A DNA stretch of 64,000 bases. It comes from Atriophallophorus winterbourni. Its lineage: Eukaryota > Platyhelminthes > Trematoda > Plagiorchiida > Microphallidae. Position numbers and translations under genes: made by a program. Of this stretch, positions 10,861 through 22,529 are shown piece by piece. How positions within the stretch are numbered: position 1 is the stretch's first letter; every line of letters starts with the position of its first letter. The stretch covers positions 32,869-96,868 of the forward strand of contig JACCGJ010008407.1 in the NCBI GenBank assembly GCA_013407085.1, given 5' to 3'. A model generated the notes under the pieces. It saw nothing but the letters and a program-made list of their open reading frames with translations, searched no databases and was not told where the DNA came from.

Positions 10861-11829
10861 CCGTGTCAGGTGTTCCCATCGAATACAGTGTAAGCTAACA
10901 CCGATTAGATCTGACGGATAATATCCCGGACTACAATTCGGCTGTGCATAACATTAATTGTTCCACGCATATACAGGCTTATTTTTCGTTAATTTCTAAC
11001 GCAATCTAAAAATCTGGATTTGCTTGTCTTTCCATCACACACACACAACACGAGTGGTTTTGTGCTGTTTGTATTCAGCAGAGCAATAAATATATTGCGT
11101 GCCGTGTTGACGCATTGTTCGACCTCCGGATTATTAGGAAATACTTTGGTGGAATTCCTTCGAAATGAACGTTCTGGATATATCACTCTCGTAGCAGTAT
11201 TCGTTATTACGAGCAAATTCGGATATTTTATGATTTTCCATATCGCATCAATGAGTGCAACCACGTTAATAATCTTCATGCCCTCAAAGGGGATTAACTT
11301 GTAAAAAATGTCTTATTCTTGGCCCCTAATTGTTTATATTTTCAACATCGTGCGATCAATGACCGAATCTTATTGCAGGATTCGGTTCTGATTTGCTCTT
11401 TTTCGTGATCATCGCGTTTTTTCGGGCTCACGATATTCATCATCCATCGGTCGACAGAATCACTGCTTGTGCACACACCACTAAACAGTGCTCTTCATAA
11501 ACAAGACCGGATGTCCTCCAAAAGAAATCAAAACGCGTCATGCTGCATGTGCAAGGTTTGCCAAAAGGAGGTTAGTTCTAAGCCAAGTTCTGTCGCGTGT
11601 AACGCTTGTTTGTCGAAAGTGCATTCAAAATGCGACAAATCACTGATCTCGGGTTTTGTAGCAATTATTAATTAAGGCATTTGTCCCCGGTGTTTATTAC
11701 GTTTGCCAAATTTGCAAAGTTAAACCAGCAGTGATCTCATCGGAGGTGAAATCTTATGATAATAAAATGGAGATGCATCTAAATGGGATGGAATTCAGGA
11801 TACAAAACTGAATGAACTGCATCTGATGG

Positions 11830-12115
11830 GAAACCTGGCTGGTAGGGGATATAACGCTTCCAAATGTGCCAGTTCGGAGAAACATTCATGGATGCTTAAT
11901 CGCGATCGGGCGAATAGTGTACGGTAGCTCAAGCCGTAAGGCGAGAGACTAAAATGGTGATGGTTCGAATCCGATTCGAGACAGGATTTAACTGCTGATG
12001 CGCTCAAATAAGAGTGAAACGCGATTCCATTGCTTCCAATGTGGACCGATGTGATAGAATTTGTGAATATCTTGAAAGACTTTATACTGACGAGTAGTGC
12101 GAAACATGAAGAATG
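11830..12115 (+). mobile_element. Sm-alpha-like tRNA-derived SINE S2
   Basis: This is the best preserved of the three SINEs. It has A box GGTAGCTCAAGCCG (11,923-11,936), B box GGTTCGAATCC (11,962-11,972), a hammerhead-like core (11,995-12,020) and a 3-prime part TTTGTGAATATCTTGAAAG ending ACGAGTAGTGCG. It is inserted within a decayed CR1 ORF1, so it is younger than that copy. Boundaries come from alignment with S1 and S3; I could not identify target-site duplications. Confidence 0.7.
11995..12020 (+). ncRNA. Hammerhead ribozyme-like core in S2
   Basis: Reads CUGAUG-C, stem II GCUC/GAGU, loop AAAUAA, then GAAAC followed by GCGAUUCC. The conserved boxes are intact except that the last A of CUGAUGA is C. 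A possible stem III partner, GAUUCGAGAC, lies just 5-prime (11,973-11,982) but pairs imperfectly. The cleavage triplet is GAC where hammerheads need an NUH triplet. It is probably a slightly decayed ribozyme. Confidence 0.5.
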
Positions 12116-12860
12116 AACACACCAAACACACTAAAAATGATAATAAACTACATAACGGTAATATGTTTGCCAGTCTTAGGGACTACTGCCAAGATGCCAA
12201 TTGAAAATCCATTATACTCGAATAAGCTAACATTTGCCCAGATGACCACGTAGATGGTGACTAAAACGGGTCAGCGTTCGCTTGGATTAATGACTCCTCG
12301 GTTTAACGGAAATGATACCTACCTCAGAATAACCATTGCTGAAAAGACCGAATTAAATTATTAACCAAAATCCGCGGGTGTAAATCTTATTTTTAAATGT
12401 GCCAACGCGGCGGAGTCTGCGAAAACGCTGTTCAAATCTAAGCAAATGCATGACTTATTTAAGTAGTATAAACTCGGTAGTCGGATGAGACTGACCGCAT
12501 TTGAACCCTCTTTGAAAGTCCTGTGAACCGCCACCGGAATTCTAATCACAAAGATGATCCTTGCCACTTTTGAATAACGCACAATCTGCGTAGGTCCTGG
12601 AAAGCGTACTCTTAAATACTTGCCTTTTTAGAGGTGTTTCAGAGTCTACATATGACATCCATGAAGATATCCCATGGTGGGAGCGAAACTCTCCTACAAA
12701 ATATCGGAAACATAATAATTCAACAGGTATTGTACCTATAAGCGTTCTAGTAGATGTTACTGACGTATCTTCTAAAGAAAAATCTGATCACGATCGCCAA
12801 CAGTGGAAATATCAAGCCGAAAATATCGCTATTAAAATGCCATACTGCCATAACTTATAA

Positions 12861-14389
12861 CTGAGCGTAATAATGTTCAATAAATCCCACCTACATATAT
12901 ATTTTGTATATGATCGATATTCAATTTATTTGAGGGAACGTAAACTGTTCAAAGCATGCAATCTCCAACTATGCGCAAACATGATTGTCTGCAATGGAGG
13001 TTCATCACTGACGCAGTCTGTCTCTCTAATGGAGGTAGCTGGTCTGTTTTAAAAGAGCAGCAGTTTTTACATGTAAATTAGAATTCTCACGTAATGATAT
13101 GTTAGATGCGGTCGAATCGCGCTTGGATGATTCCCGCATGCTAATTCCTCGCAAAATTGTACTCCTCGCATCTATTCTTCTAAAGCCGCTAATGTAAGAA
13201 ACACTACATGTTGTAGAAGCTAAATTCGTGCTATTTGTTTACTTTCATAATCCTAAGCAAACACCACTAAATAAGAAAACAACAATAACGGTTCATAGGC
13301 AGATTTTGCTAGGGAATATTTGGCGTAGTAGATTTTATGCACTCTGCCGTTACACATTCTGAATATCCATCCATGCAGCATTACAACTAAATATGCCCAC
13401 GACGAAACGCACAATTTCTAACCAAATATGCTGATGTTCCATACATATCTCGGTGCAATATCTAAGAAACTCAACGTTATTTTATTCAAATTTATATACA
13501 GTATAATTATATCTTGAATTTTGAACATTGAATATCATATTGTCTTCGTGAATATGCACTGATGAAAAATATCGTTATACATGCTAATTCAATGCACTTC
13601 CATTTGTTCTTCAATAATTCTGTATGAACGAGTTATTCTGACTTATAAACATGGCAGGTAATTTCTCTTTCAAACGAATTGAAATACAAGATCAGGTAAA
13701 TAACATCGAAATCCGCTGGGCCTATGATAGCATCGTTCAACTGTTTGCGTTGTTTAAAATGGGACTGTGGGGTAAGGATTCCCTTTTCTACAATATGCGG
13801 ATAAATATCCCAGGCACTTTCCAACATTGAACATATTGCTCTTCCATAAAACAGTACAGCACACCATATATATAGTTTTCTAATTTGAATATATTTCGAA
13901 TTCAGTGTAATCTTTATGTCTCAACGATTTGTAAGCAGTAAGTTTAACTAGATCGAATCGGAAAATAACTACGTAACGAAACCACAACATTCAATGTAGG
14001 AGATCATCATATTTTGTCTGCTCCCAAATTTTAGGTGTTATTGTTGAGTCGTTCAAACTATCGAGATAATTCATTCATAATATGATAACCCTGACGAACG
14101 CAATCAGAATTTTGCAATCTAACCGCAACCAAGTAAACAGAAAATTAACCCTTAATTATAATTTTGACAATTCATCCACGTGAAATTTTCATGCGATATG
14201 CTCATTTCACGTCCCCACAAATAAACCAGTTGAAGTCCTTTCTCAATTACACATTTTTGAGATCGATTCCAGAGTTTTACTACTAAAAGTTTTTCGTATA
14301 ATTAAATCGTATTTTGATCTGCACCACCTTTTCCAGCTCTTCATCCTCGCAAACTAACCTCATTATCAACGAAAACGGCACACAAGGCG
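12861..14389. other. AT-rich stretch, no confident gene
   Basis: No recognisable domain is seen. A 64-codon minus-strand frame at 13,633-13,827 (starts MLESAWDIYPHIVEKG, contains LTPQSHFKQRKQLNDAIIG) has ordinary protein-like composition and could be an exon or part of an old element. It has no strong flanking splice signals and I do not name it. A plus-strand frame near 13,080-13,200 (SRNDMLDAVESRLDDS) may be more CR1 ORF1 debris. Confidence 0.4.
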
Positions 14390-15900
14390 TCGCCCGTGAA
14401 AAGTGAATGGTCTATTTTAAACCTGCAACGCAAAAGCTAGAATTAAGGATGTCAATTATGTTGGTTAGAGTACACTCTAAATGCGACAAAACGATTGCAT
14501 CAGCAGCCGTTTAGCTACACAATAACCTTGATTATTCTGTTATTTCTGCATCCAATGTTGCGTTTTGTCTTAGAAAAACAATCTCAACAATACAGGAAAT
14601 TACTATGCAGATAGCAAATGTAAGTGAGTCTGCCTTTTACCAAGAATGGAACAATTAGAACACAGCCTCAAACGTATTCAGGAAGTTCTCAGACTTCACA
14701 AACCTAATTCATCCTATGCGTTTGTTGTTTCTGGCCTAAATAAGCGGATTATTAGTTGTCCGCTAGCAAGTACAAATTTTCTTATTTAAAATTAGTTCTC
14801 AATAGATTAGTCTAACTTATAATGTAGGAAATCGTTCCGATGTTTCTAAAAATTGAGTGGTTATTCAATTACCTCTTATTTCCAAATTGTTCGAGCTCTT
14901 CATTGTGACTTTGTAAACTTTCAGTTACTTCCGAAAAATCAACGGGGATTTAAACGGAATCATTTTTGCTTATTCAACTTACTAATAACACTGAATGATT
15001 GATCACAAGCGAAAAATCATGGGTGGTTAATTCATTATTTCCGCCTCGATATCTCCAAAACATTGAGTTGGCTTACTGACTATACATCAAACCGCACTAT
15101 CCAGGTACGTGTCGACGGTGCAGTATCAAAATTAATCACAGCAAATAGCATAGTTCCTCAAATTTCAGCACTCGGTCAGATCCTCATTCGGGAATACATC
15201 AACAAAATTATGGAACATGTTACGTCTGATATATTATTATTTTAAAACCACACAATGGCATAGCGTTTTAACTGTAGCCCATAAGACTGTTTGCAATTAG
15301 AAAAACATATTTGATGGGATTAATCTTCTCATAGATAAATAAACTGCATTTAACACCAGCAATGGCAGGCTCATGACCGTGGGGAAGCAAGTAAATTTCA
15401 TTTTCAGTATAGGTGTAGCGTCTTCTAAAATTGCAGTTAAGAAAATGACAATGTGTATCGATATGATGCAGTTTAAAAAATTCACGGCCATTCAAAAAAG
15501 GAACACGTATCTATAATCTACTCCAACGGGTATTGGAGCAATTTACGCCCAATTTATCCCCAAAGATCGTGAATACATTTTTGAGAACAGTCATGGGATA
15601 CGGTGTGCAGGCATGGTCTCAGGGGTATTGAATATTCTAAACCTAACAAATAATCTTTCACTTCACAACAACACTTGTTTGCAGCATCCTAAACCATCAT
15701 TAAGCAGAAAGTATGACTAACCTAAATTGGCTCTACTTTCCATATGAATGGATCAGGGAAGACCTTATCCTACTGTAAAAATAAATTTAATTCGCTGATA
15801 ATTTCTTTAAAAGGATAAAGCTAGTTACTTCTTCAATTTCACAAATATTTCATATGCCAAACAGTCCATCAAAAGGAACACAGGGATCGTTATATGCGGA
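14390..15900 (+). mobile_element. Very decayed CR1 element (ORF1 to ORF2 C-terminus)
   Basis: Scattered matches occur in the correct order on the plus strand: VHSKCDKTIAS (ORF1 finger) near 14,473-14,505; an RT piece at 15,063-15,245 (SWLTDYTSNRTIQVRVDGAV, followed by a damaged QGSVLG box); YGVQAWSQ near 15,600-15,625; and a C-terminal piece with YEWIREDLILL near 15,745-15,775. Most of the intervening coding sequence is deleted or unreadable. The antisense frames at 15.27-15.50 kb overlap this and are not genes. Confidence 0.55.
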
Positions 15901-16286
15901 ACTATCGAACTCATTAATAAACGCTGGTGGTGCCCAATTTCTTCCTTAAATGTAAAAGGTATTTATAATCTGCGACTGTCTGTTTTATTTCAAACAGTTT
16001 ACATTTTACAATTGCTCGCTCAACCAGCTTGCATTCATATTTTAATATTTACCATGCAAGATTTATTGATAAGCTTGATACGTTTTACACCATTGAAAGT
16101 CTCGAATTATTTTAAATTACCTTAAAAACGTGTGTTGAGACTAGATGAATTAGCCAAAATTTACGAGCGCTTGGGATTCAACATCAAAATCAGTAGGTAT
16201 ATTTTAAGTGAAATTCCGCTTCCCTAAAGAATCAAGAATCAAGATTTTTTGGTGAAAATAGCAGACGCTTTACATGAAACATTTGA
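15901..16286. other. AT-rich spacer, no gene seen
   Basis: Low-complexity AT-rich sequence between decayed CR1 and the RTE-B mosaic. I find no supported feature. Confidence 0.5.
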
Positions 16287-16588
16287 TGTGTTGTTGGCCT
16301 CCTTCGGTCGATGTCGACCATGGATGTACATCACAAACGCGTGAATGTTCAAGTTTTGCAGCTTTTTGAGTGACTAAACAGTCTGTTTCGAAAGGAATAA
16401 TCTCTCCCGCAGCGCTTGCAACGATAGTCAGAACTCTGTTGTATTGCGTCAGTTGCACGTCGGCGGCGTAATCTGCGTTCAGCCGCCAATAGCTGTATCT
16501 GCTCCTCTCCAGCATGCAGACGACGCTTTACACCGTGCCTTAAATGTGAGCGGTCAAGAGCAAGTTCTTCCCAACTCGCCGGGGCAAT
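16287..16588 (-). mobile_element. RTE-B 3-prime end, inverted piece 1
   Basis: On the minus strand this encodes the last about 75 residues of the RTE-B enzyme (ASWEELALDRSHLRHGVKR through a zinc-knuckle-like CKRCGRDY...HSKSC), then the 3-prime tail CGACCGAAGGAGGCCAACAAC. At about 16,588 the sequence flips, within a shared TGG, to a plus-strand endonuclease segment of the same family. Confidence 0.75.
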
Positions 16589-17838
16589 GGTATTGGGTGA
16601 ATTCAATGCCAGATTTGGTGCAGATTACGAGTCGTGGTGAAACTCGCTCTAAGCACTGGCATCAGCTCGATCTTATTTTTGTTTGGCGCATTAATATAGA
16701 AAGAGTACACCTTACCAGATCATATCAAAGCGCGGAATGCGACACTGATTATTCAGTGGTTTTGTACAAAACAAAAGCTTCCTCAGTCGAGAATTCAGCG
16801 CACCAAATTGTGTGCTAAGCCCAAGATAGGCGTCACTCGCATGTGCGAACCTAATCTAGCTGCGCGATTTTCGAAAGCCTTCACAGCCGCGTTCTACAAG
16901 ACAACCTTACTGGAATCGGCTTCAGAAAACTTGGAATCGCCAAAAAGCTGCACATGCCGAGTCGCACTTTACACTTTTGTTTCGAAAGAACCTCGAACAA
17001 GCGACTGGTTTGAAGCAAAATCTTCTGAGATGAATGCTGTGCTGGGAGCGAAGTGGTCATTATTATTGAAGTTCAAAATTATGTCAACTGATGAAAACTT
17101 ACGACTATTAAGAGCAGCTAGAAATAAAGTCCAACAGACTGCAAGACGATGTGCAAATGAGTATTGGACAGAAATTAGCATTAGTATCCAAAATGCTGCG
17201 AATACTGGAAATTTTCATGGTATGTATGATGGGGTCAAGAAAGCCATTCGTCCAAACAAACGTAAAACCCCTCCCATTAAGTCTGTATCTGGTGATCCGA
17301 TTGTGGACAAAACTCAGCAGATGGAAAGATGGGCAATGCACTTCTCCTCTCTCTACTCTAAGGACACACTCTAAGACACAAAGATCATCACGCTTTTTAA
17401 GAATAAGGTTGATAGAGGCGACTCCAACAATTACAGAGAAATATCCCTTCTGAATGTTGTAGTCAATTTGAATGCTAAAGTCCAACAGATCCGGCTGCAA
17501 GATTTAGCTGATAGAATTTAATCCAAATCTCAATGTGGCTCGCGCGAGAGAGAGAAGATCAACCGCTGAAACGATCTTCTCAAGAAAAATGTCGGGAACA
17601 GCGTGTCATTGTACGCTGTTTTTATTGTTTTAACGAAGGCATTGTAAAACGTCAGCAGGGAGGGCCTTTTCTAAATGCTTGATCTGATAGGCTGCCCCAG
17701 AGGCTGCTCAAACTCGTTATTTCGTTTCACTAAGGCATGAAGCGCTCAGTCCATTTTAACGGTTTCCGTTCAGTAGCATTTTTAAATTTGCCGAGGCGTC
17801 AAACAAGGGCGTGTTCGTTTTTCCACGCTGTTCAGCGT
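16589..17838 (+). mobile_element. RTE-B internal piece 2, internally deleted
   Basis: A plus-strand RTE-B segment that starts at the endonuclease box (VLGEFNARFGADYE in broken frames) and runs through the linker (16,808-17,374) into the RT. At about 17,370 it jumps from the linker to a point roughly 250 bp further into the RT (an internal deletion). It ends at about 17,838 with the equivalent of VLAPTLFG. There it is joined directly to minus-strand RTE-B, so the two pieces meet tail to tail. Confidence 0.7.
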
Positions 17839-20435
17839 TAGTCACTCTGTCCATCCACGATATGTTCAAGATACGACAGATGCTTCATTGATGGAAAGCA
17901 TTCAGCATTCGTTCGTGTCTTGCGTGGGTGGTCCAGGTTTCACTGCCGTACAGTAAGGCATTTAGTACGCACGCGCTGTGCACCATCATTTTCGTCTTTG
18001 CAGTCAGCTTGCGGTTACCCCAAACACGAGAGTTCAATCGGGACAAAATGACAGCTGCTCTGCCAATCCACTTATCGATCTCCGTGTCTAGCGAGAGGTT
18101 ATCCGCAATGGTTTAACCAAGATATGTGAAATGATGTACTGGTTCAAGCTGACAGTTTCCAACAGTGATGATTGGTGGCGATACAGTCCCTTGACCAAGG
18201 ACTTTGGTCTTGCTCATGCTGATTGTTAGACCAAAGTCTTTGCATGCCGACGAAAAACAGTCCATTAGCGATTGTAGGTTCTCTTGGGAGTGAGCAATAA
18301 AGGCTGCATCGTCGGCAAATAACAGGTCACGGATTATCACATCCCGTACTTAGGTTTGTGCCCTCAACCGGTTCAGGTTGAAAAGCTTACCATCACTTCG
18401 CGTGCGTATGTAAATGCCTTATGTTCTCGTCCTAAAAGCGTGCTTCAGAAGGAGAGCGAAGAAAATGCCGAACAGCGTGGGAGCAAGAGCACACCCTTGT
18501 TTGACGCTTCGGCGAATTTCAAATGCTTCTGAACTGCAACCATTAAAATGGACTGAGCCTTTCATGCCTGAGTGGAACGAAATAACAAGTCTGAGCAGCC
18601 TTTGGGGGACAGCCTATCATATAAAGCATTTTGAAAAATCCCTCCCTGCTAACGTAGTCGAATGCCTTAGTTAAATCAATAAAAGTGCGTCTAATGGCAT
18701 ACGCTGTTCCCGACACTTCTCTTGAAGTTGTCTCATGGAGAAGTTCATGTCAACGGTTGATCTTCCCTTGCAGAAGCCACATTGAGATTCGGAGTAAATT
18801 CTATCAGCTAAAACATGCAGCCGGATCTGTGAGACTTTAACAAACAATTTACCTACAACATTCAGAAGGGAGATTCCTCTGTAATTGTTGCAGTCGCCTC
18901 TGTCAGCCTTATTCTTAAATAGCATGATGATCTTTGTGTCTCGCGTTTCTTGTGTGACACACCCCTCCTCCCAGCACTGAAGAAGCAAGTGGTGAAGAGG
19001 TTGTAATAATGCTGCTCCACCGCAGTTGATGAGCTCAGGTGAAATTCCGTCGTCACCAGGGGCCTTCACATTCGCTAAGCGGTCGATTGCTCTATTGAGC
19101 TCATCGAAAGTAGGGGGAGTATCTAGATATTCAATGGTCGGCAACCGTTCGACATTTTCAAGTGCATGCGGTAGAACCGTACTGTCCCTAGAGTAGAGAG
19201 AGGAGAAGTGCTCTACCCATCTTTACATCTGTTGAGTTTTGTCGACAATCGACTTACCATATAAAGTCCTAATGGGAGCCGTTTTAAGTTTGTTTGGGCC
19301 AATGGCTCTCTTGATCCCATCATACATTGCGTGAAAATTTCCGGTATCCGCAGCTTTTTGGATATTGATGCTAACTTCAGTCCAATAGTCGTTTGCACAT
19401 CGACTTGGGGTCTGTTGGACCTCATTTCTAGCTGCTCTTAGAACACGTAAGTTTTCATCTGTTGGCATACCTTTGAACCTCAAGAATGCTGAGCGTTTCT
19501 CATCCAGCACAGCAGTCATCTCACAAGATTTTGCTTCAAACCAGTCGCTCGTTCGAGCTTTCTCCGGACCGAACGTAGAAAGTGCGACTCGGCATATGCA
19601 GTGTTTTATCATTTCCCAGTTTTTTGAAGCCGATTCAAGTGGGGTTGTCTTGTTGAACTCGTCTGTAAAGGCTTTTGCGAATCTCGCAGTTACATTAAGT
19701 TCGCACGTGCGAGTGACGTCTATCCTCGGCTTAGCAGACAATTTGGTGCGGTGAAATCTCGTGTGGGGAAGCTTCAGTATTGCACAGACCACTGAATGAT
19801 CAGTGTCGCAGTCTGCGCTTTGATATGATCTGGTGAGGAGCACGCTTCCTATATTAGTACGCTTAACAAAAATAAGATCAAGCTGATGCCAATGCTTAGA
19901 GCGAGGATGCTTCCAAGAGACTTCATGCTGTGGTTTTGTTTGAAAGAAAGTGTTACTGACACAATGATTGAACTGTGTGCACAATTCTAAAAGGCGTTGC
20001 CCATTTTTATTTGTGTTACCAACACCGAACCTTTCGAGACAGCTTCGCCAAAACTCGTAATCTGCACCAACTCTGGCATTGAAATTACCCAATACCACTA
20101 CACAGTTATTCTGTGGCACGTTATTCAGGACGGCTGTGAGGTTATGATAAAAAGCATCTTTTTCAGCAGGCGTCACAGAGAGCGTCGGTGCATAAACGTT
20201 GACCAACGTAATGGTACCAGTAATGCACCTCAGATTTAAAGTCCAATTCCGTTCGCTCCCGCTGCTGCTCGGTTCTGTGGCTTTTAATATGTCGTTTCGC
20301 ACGGCAAACCCAACTCCATGCAGTCGAGGCTCATCAGAACCTCTTCCTTTCGAAAAGAATGTGTAATCTCTTAATGTTAGCTTACCTGTGTCTGATAATC
20401 GCGTCTCTTGTACTCCGCTTCTAAGGCATGTTTTT
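17839..20435 (-). mobile_element. RTE-B endonuclease-RT piece 3 (left arm copy)
   Basis: Minus-strand RTE-B from the start of the endonuclease (TCLRSGVQETRLSDTGK near 20,400) through the linker and RT to ISWMDRVTN near 17,840. The frame 19,223-20,302 (359 codons) holds the APE domain with VNVYAP and DTDHSVVCAILKL. RT frames are at 18,671-19,144 and 18,113-18,340 (FADDAAFIAHSQ). Several stops and shifts make it dead. The part from 18,492 upward is mirrored at 53,121-55,064; below about 20,180 the two copies differ by several percent. Confidence 0.8.
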
Positions 20436-21280
20436 AGGACTAGGAGAGAAGGCAGTTACCTACGCACGTGTAGTGATAGTAAGCTTTTCAACCTGAACCG
20501 GTTGAGAGCACAAATCACAGCACGAAATATTTAATCCGTCACCAGATGTTTGCCAACGATGCAACCTTTATTGCTCACTCCCAAGAGCACCTATAGTAGC
20601 TAATGGACTGTTTATCATCGGCATGCAAATTCTTTGGCCTAAAAATCAGCATGAGCAAGACCAAAGTCCTTGGTCAAGGGACTGTATCGCCGCCAATCAT
20701 TACTATTGGAAAATGTCAGCGTGAACCAGTACATCATTTCACATATCTTGGTACAACCATTGCAGATACCCTATCGCTAGAAACGGAGATTGATAAGCGG
20801 ATTTGCAGAGCAGCTGTCATTTTGTCCCGGTTGAACTCTCACGTTTGGGTTAACTGCAAGGTGACTGTAAAGACAAAGATGATGGTATACAGCTTTGCGT
20901 ACTAAATGCCTTACTGTACGGCAGTGAAACCTGGACCACCCACGCAAGACGCGAACTGAAGACAAGCATTGTAGAGACCACACTTGCGGTACAACGACGT
21001 TTGCGAAAGTGATATGAAAACACTGGACATTGACATGGTGAGTTGGGAATAACTTTATCTTGACCGCTCGCATTTGAGACATTGTGTAAAGCGACATCTG
21101 CAATCTGGTGAGGGGCAGATACAGCTCTTGGCTGCTTTACGTTGATCACGCCGCCGGTGTGCAACTGACGCTATACAACCGAGTCTTGACTATTGTTGCA
21201 AGCGCTGTGAGAGAGATTGTTCCTCCCGAATCCGACTATTTAGCCATTCAAAAAGCTGTAGAACATGGAAATTCCAAATC
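20436..21280 (+). mobile_element. RTE-B RT-to-C-terminus piece 4, truncated
   Basis: A plus-strand RTE-B segment starting at the equivalent of RTRTEGIYLRTRNDG, head to head with piece 3 at about 20,435. It contains 20,603-20,905 (DCLSSACKFFGLKISMSKTK, FTYLGTTIADTLSLETEIDK). Downstream blocks have large deletions. It ends at about 21,280 in the zinc-knuckle region, where copy 1 jumps into SR2-like sequence. The second unit (31.79-32.35 kb) keeps the true 3-prime end. Confidence 0.75.
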
Positions 21281-21284
21281 AGGC

Positions 21285-21535
21285 TTCAAAGCTTCTGGTG
21301 GAATCCCATCTGGACCTGGTGCTTCGCCATTCTTCAGCGATTTTAAGGCAAAAAGGATCACATTTCGACCAGGGGATCGGTATTTACGTCTAGAAAATTT
21401 GTTGCAGGTGAGATGTCAGTGACTGAAGTAGGTGCTGGTCGATTTAGGAGTTCCTTGAAGTGCTGCATCCATCGCTTCCTATGCGCCGATTCCTGACACA
21501 TAAGGTTACCTTCACCGAGTATATCGACCCTGTTT
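21285..21535 (-). mobile_element. SR2-like RTE remnant (unit 1)
   Basis: The minus strand encodes the linker and start of an RT: RKRWMQHFKELLNRPAPTS, then [20 protein letters not shown]. That motif is characteristic of SR2-like RTE elements. Everything downstream is deleted in this unit (present at 32.35-33.28 kb in unit 2). The same deletion is present in the right arm (52.0-52.3 kb), which ties that arm to unit 1. Confidence 0.7.
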
Positions 21536-22110
21536 GAATACTGTTGAGACGTTTACATCATTTCGAATCGACTGACAGTATTTTCAACTCTGTCAGATCT
21601 AAACTCGTTTATCAGCATCATTTTATTCAAACTCCTTCGCTTTTTACCGCTCGGTTCGCGTCACTCCATTGCAACGCATTCACTCCACCGGTAGCTATCG
21701 ATCGATAAACAACTGTATCGCCAAGTGTATTGACTCATCACTCACTGGATTGTGTAATGACACGAAGGATGACCTCAATGCAAATGACCCCAGGCAAAGA
21801 AGGCAGCACTTGATGTGTGCCAAATATGCGACAAAGGGTATTACTAGATCTTACGTAGTAAAGTTTTTTGCCTGCTTGTGTAAAGTACATACCAACTGTG
21901 ATAAAACCCTAACACAAGAATTAGTATCATTTATTTACACGTTGATTTCCCCGGCGTTTGCTAAGCATGTAGTGCATATCGAAGTAAAAAGACTAGCGAA
22001 CACCCAAAAATCCTTCCAATTAGACAAAGCTGGATTCGTCATTTGAGATTTTGGAAATTGTTATCAAAAGTTGAGGAAAGATAAAAACCACTTTTCATGA
22101 AATCCATGTC
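21536..22110 (+). mobile_element. CR1-C 5-prime leader and ORF1 start, decayed (unit 1)
   Basis: Aligns with 41,250-41,840 of the near-complete CR1-C. It contains the leader, the ORF1 start region (ATGACACGAAGGATGACCTC) and the PHD-like finger in a broken frame (recognisable CAKYATKG and CLCKVHTNCDKTLTQ). Frameshifts split it, so the 125-codon frame at 21,669-22,046 is a chance mixture of frames. Confidence 0.7.
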
Positions 22111-22440
22111 AATAATGATGAAGTTGAGGATCGAGATGTTGAAATATGATGAACGTTCATCAAACAATATTTGAGCTGTAAATGTAAATACTCTAATCCG
22201 TGTCTATATTATCCTCATGAAACAAAGTGACTGTGCAATTATTGCACAAACCTTGTCTCGTTAAAATGGTTGATTTTCAAACCATAACGCCGATATTTTG
22301 AACAAGCATACAGTTTATTTGTTAGAAGCAAATATTGAGTTCAAATTCACCATTTAAGCTCACTAACGAAACCGATCCAAACCGTTTTAGAATACAGCGC
22401 TCGGAAATAAGAAATCAAAAACTAACAAAGTAATGACAAC
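22111..22440. other. 3-prime flank of EF-hand gene, copy 1
   Basis: AT-rich sequence with no gene, between CR1-C debris and the polyadenylation signal of the EF-hand gene. The same flank occurs at 34.1-34.45 kb and 51.12-51.45 kb. Confidence 0.5.
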
Positions 22441-22529
22441 TTTATTTTAAATTTTACAAATACATTATTAATGAAACAGAAAAGTAATTTGAAAAGAACT
22501 TGATAATATCGAGTCTGGCCATTTGTAGC

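Larger units (their letters stand above)
11469..12860 (+). mobile_element. Decayed CR1 ORF1 fragment interrupted by a SINE
   Basis: A 68-codon frame (11,469-11,675) encodes the start of a CR1 ORF1 PHD-like finger (CKVCQKEV, CNACLSKVHSKCDK). After the S2 SINE, matching ORF1 sequence resumes: NDTYLRITIAEKTE near 12,310 and HEDIPWWERN near 12,660-12,700. The order is the same as in the complete ORF1 at 41.5-45.4 kb. Frame breaks are frequent. The element is on the plus strand and has no palindromic partner. Confidence 0.65.

Noticed and set aside
13633..13827. 64-codon minus-strand frame as a gene
   Set aside because: Protein-like composition but no domain, no clear splice sites and no second copy. 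Left unnamed.
16287..21280. Twin priming as the cause of the RTE-B inversions
   Set aside because: The inverted and direct pieces overlap in coding content and there are three flips. Twin priming gives a single flip with little overlap.
21669..22046. 125-codon frame identical in both arms
   Set aside because: It mixes out-of-frame pieces of CR1-C ORF1. Identity reflects duplication, not coding constraint.
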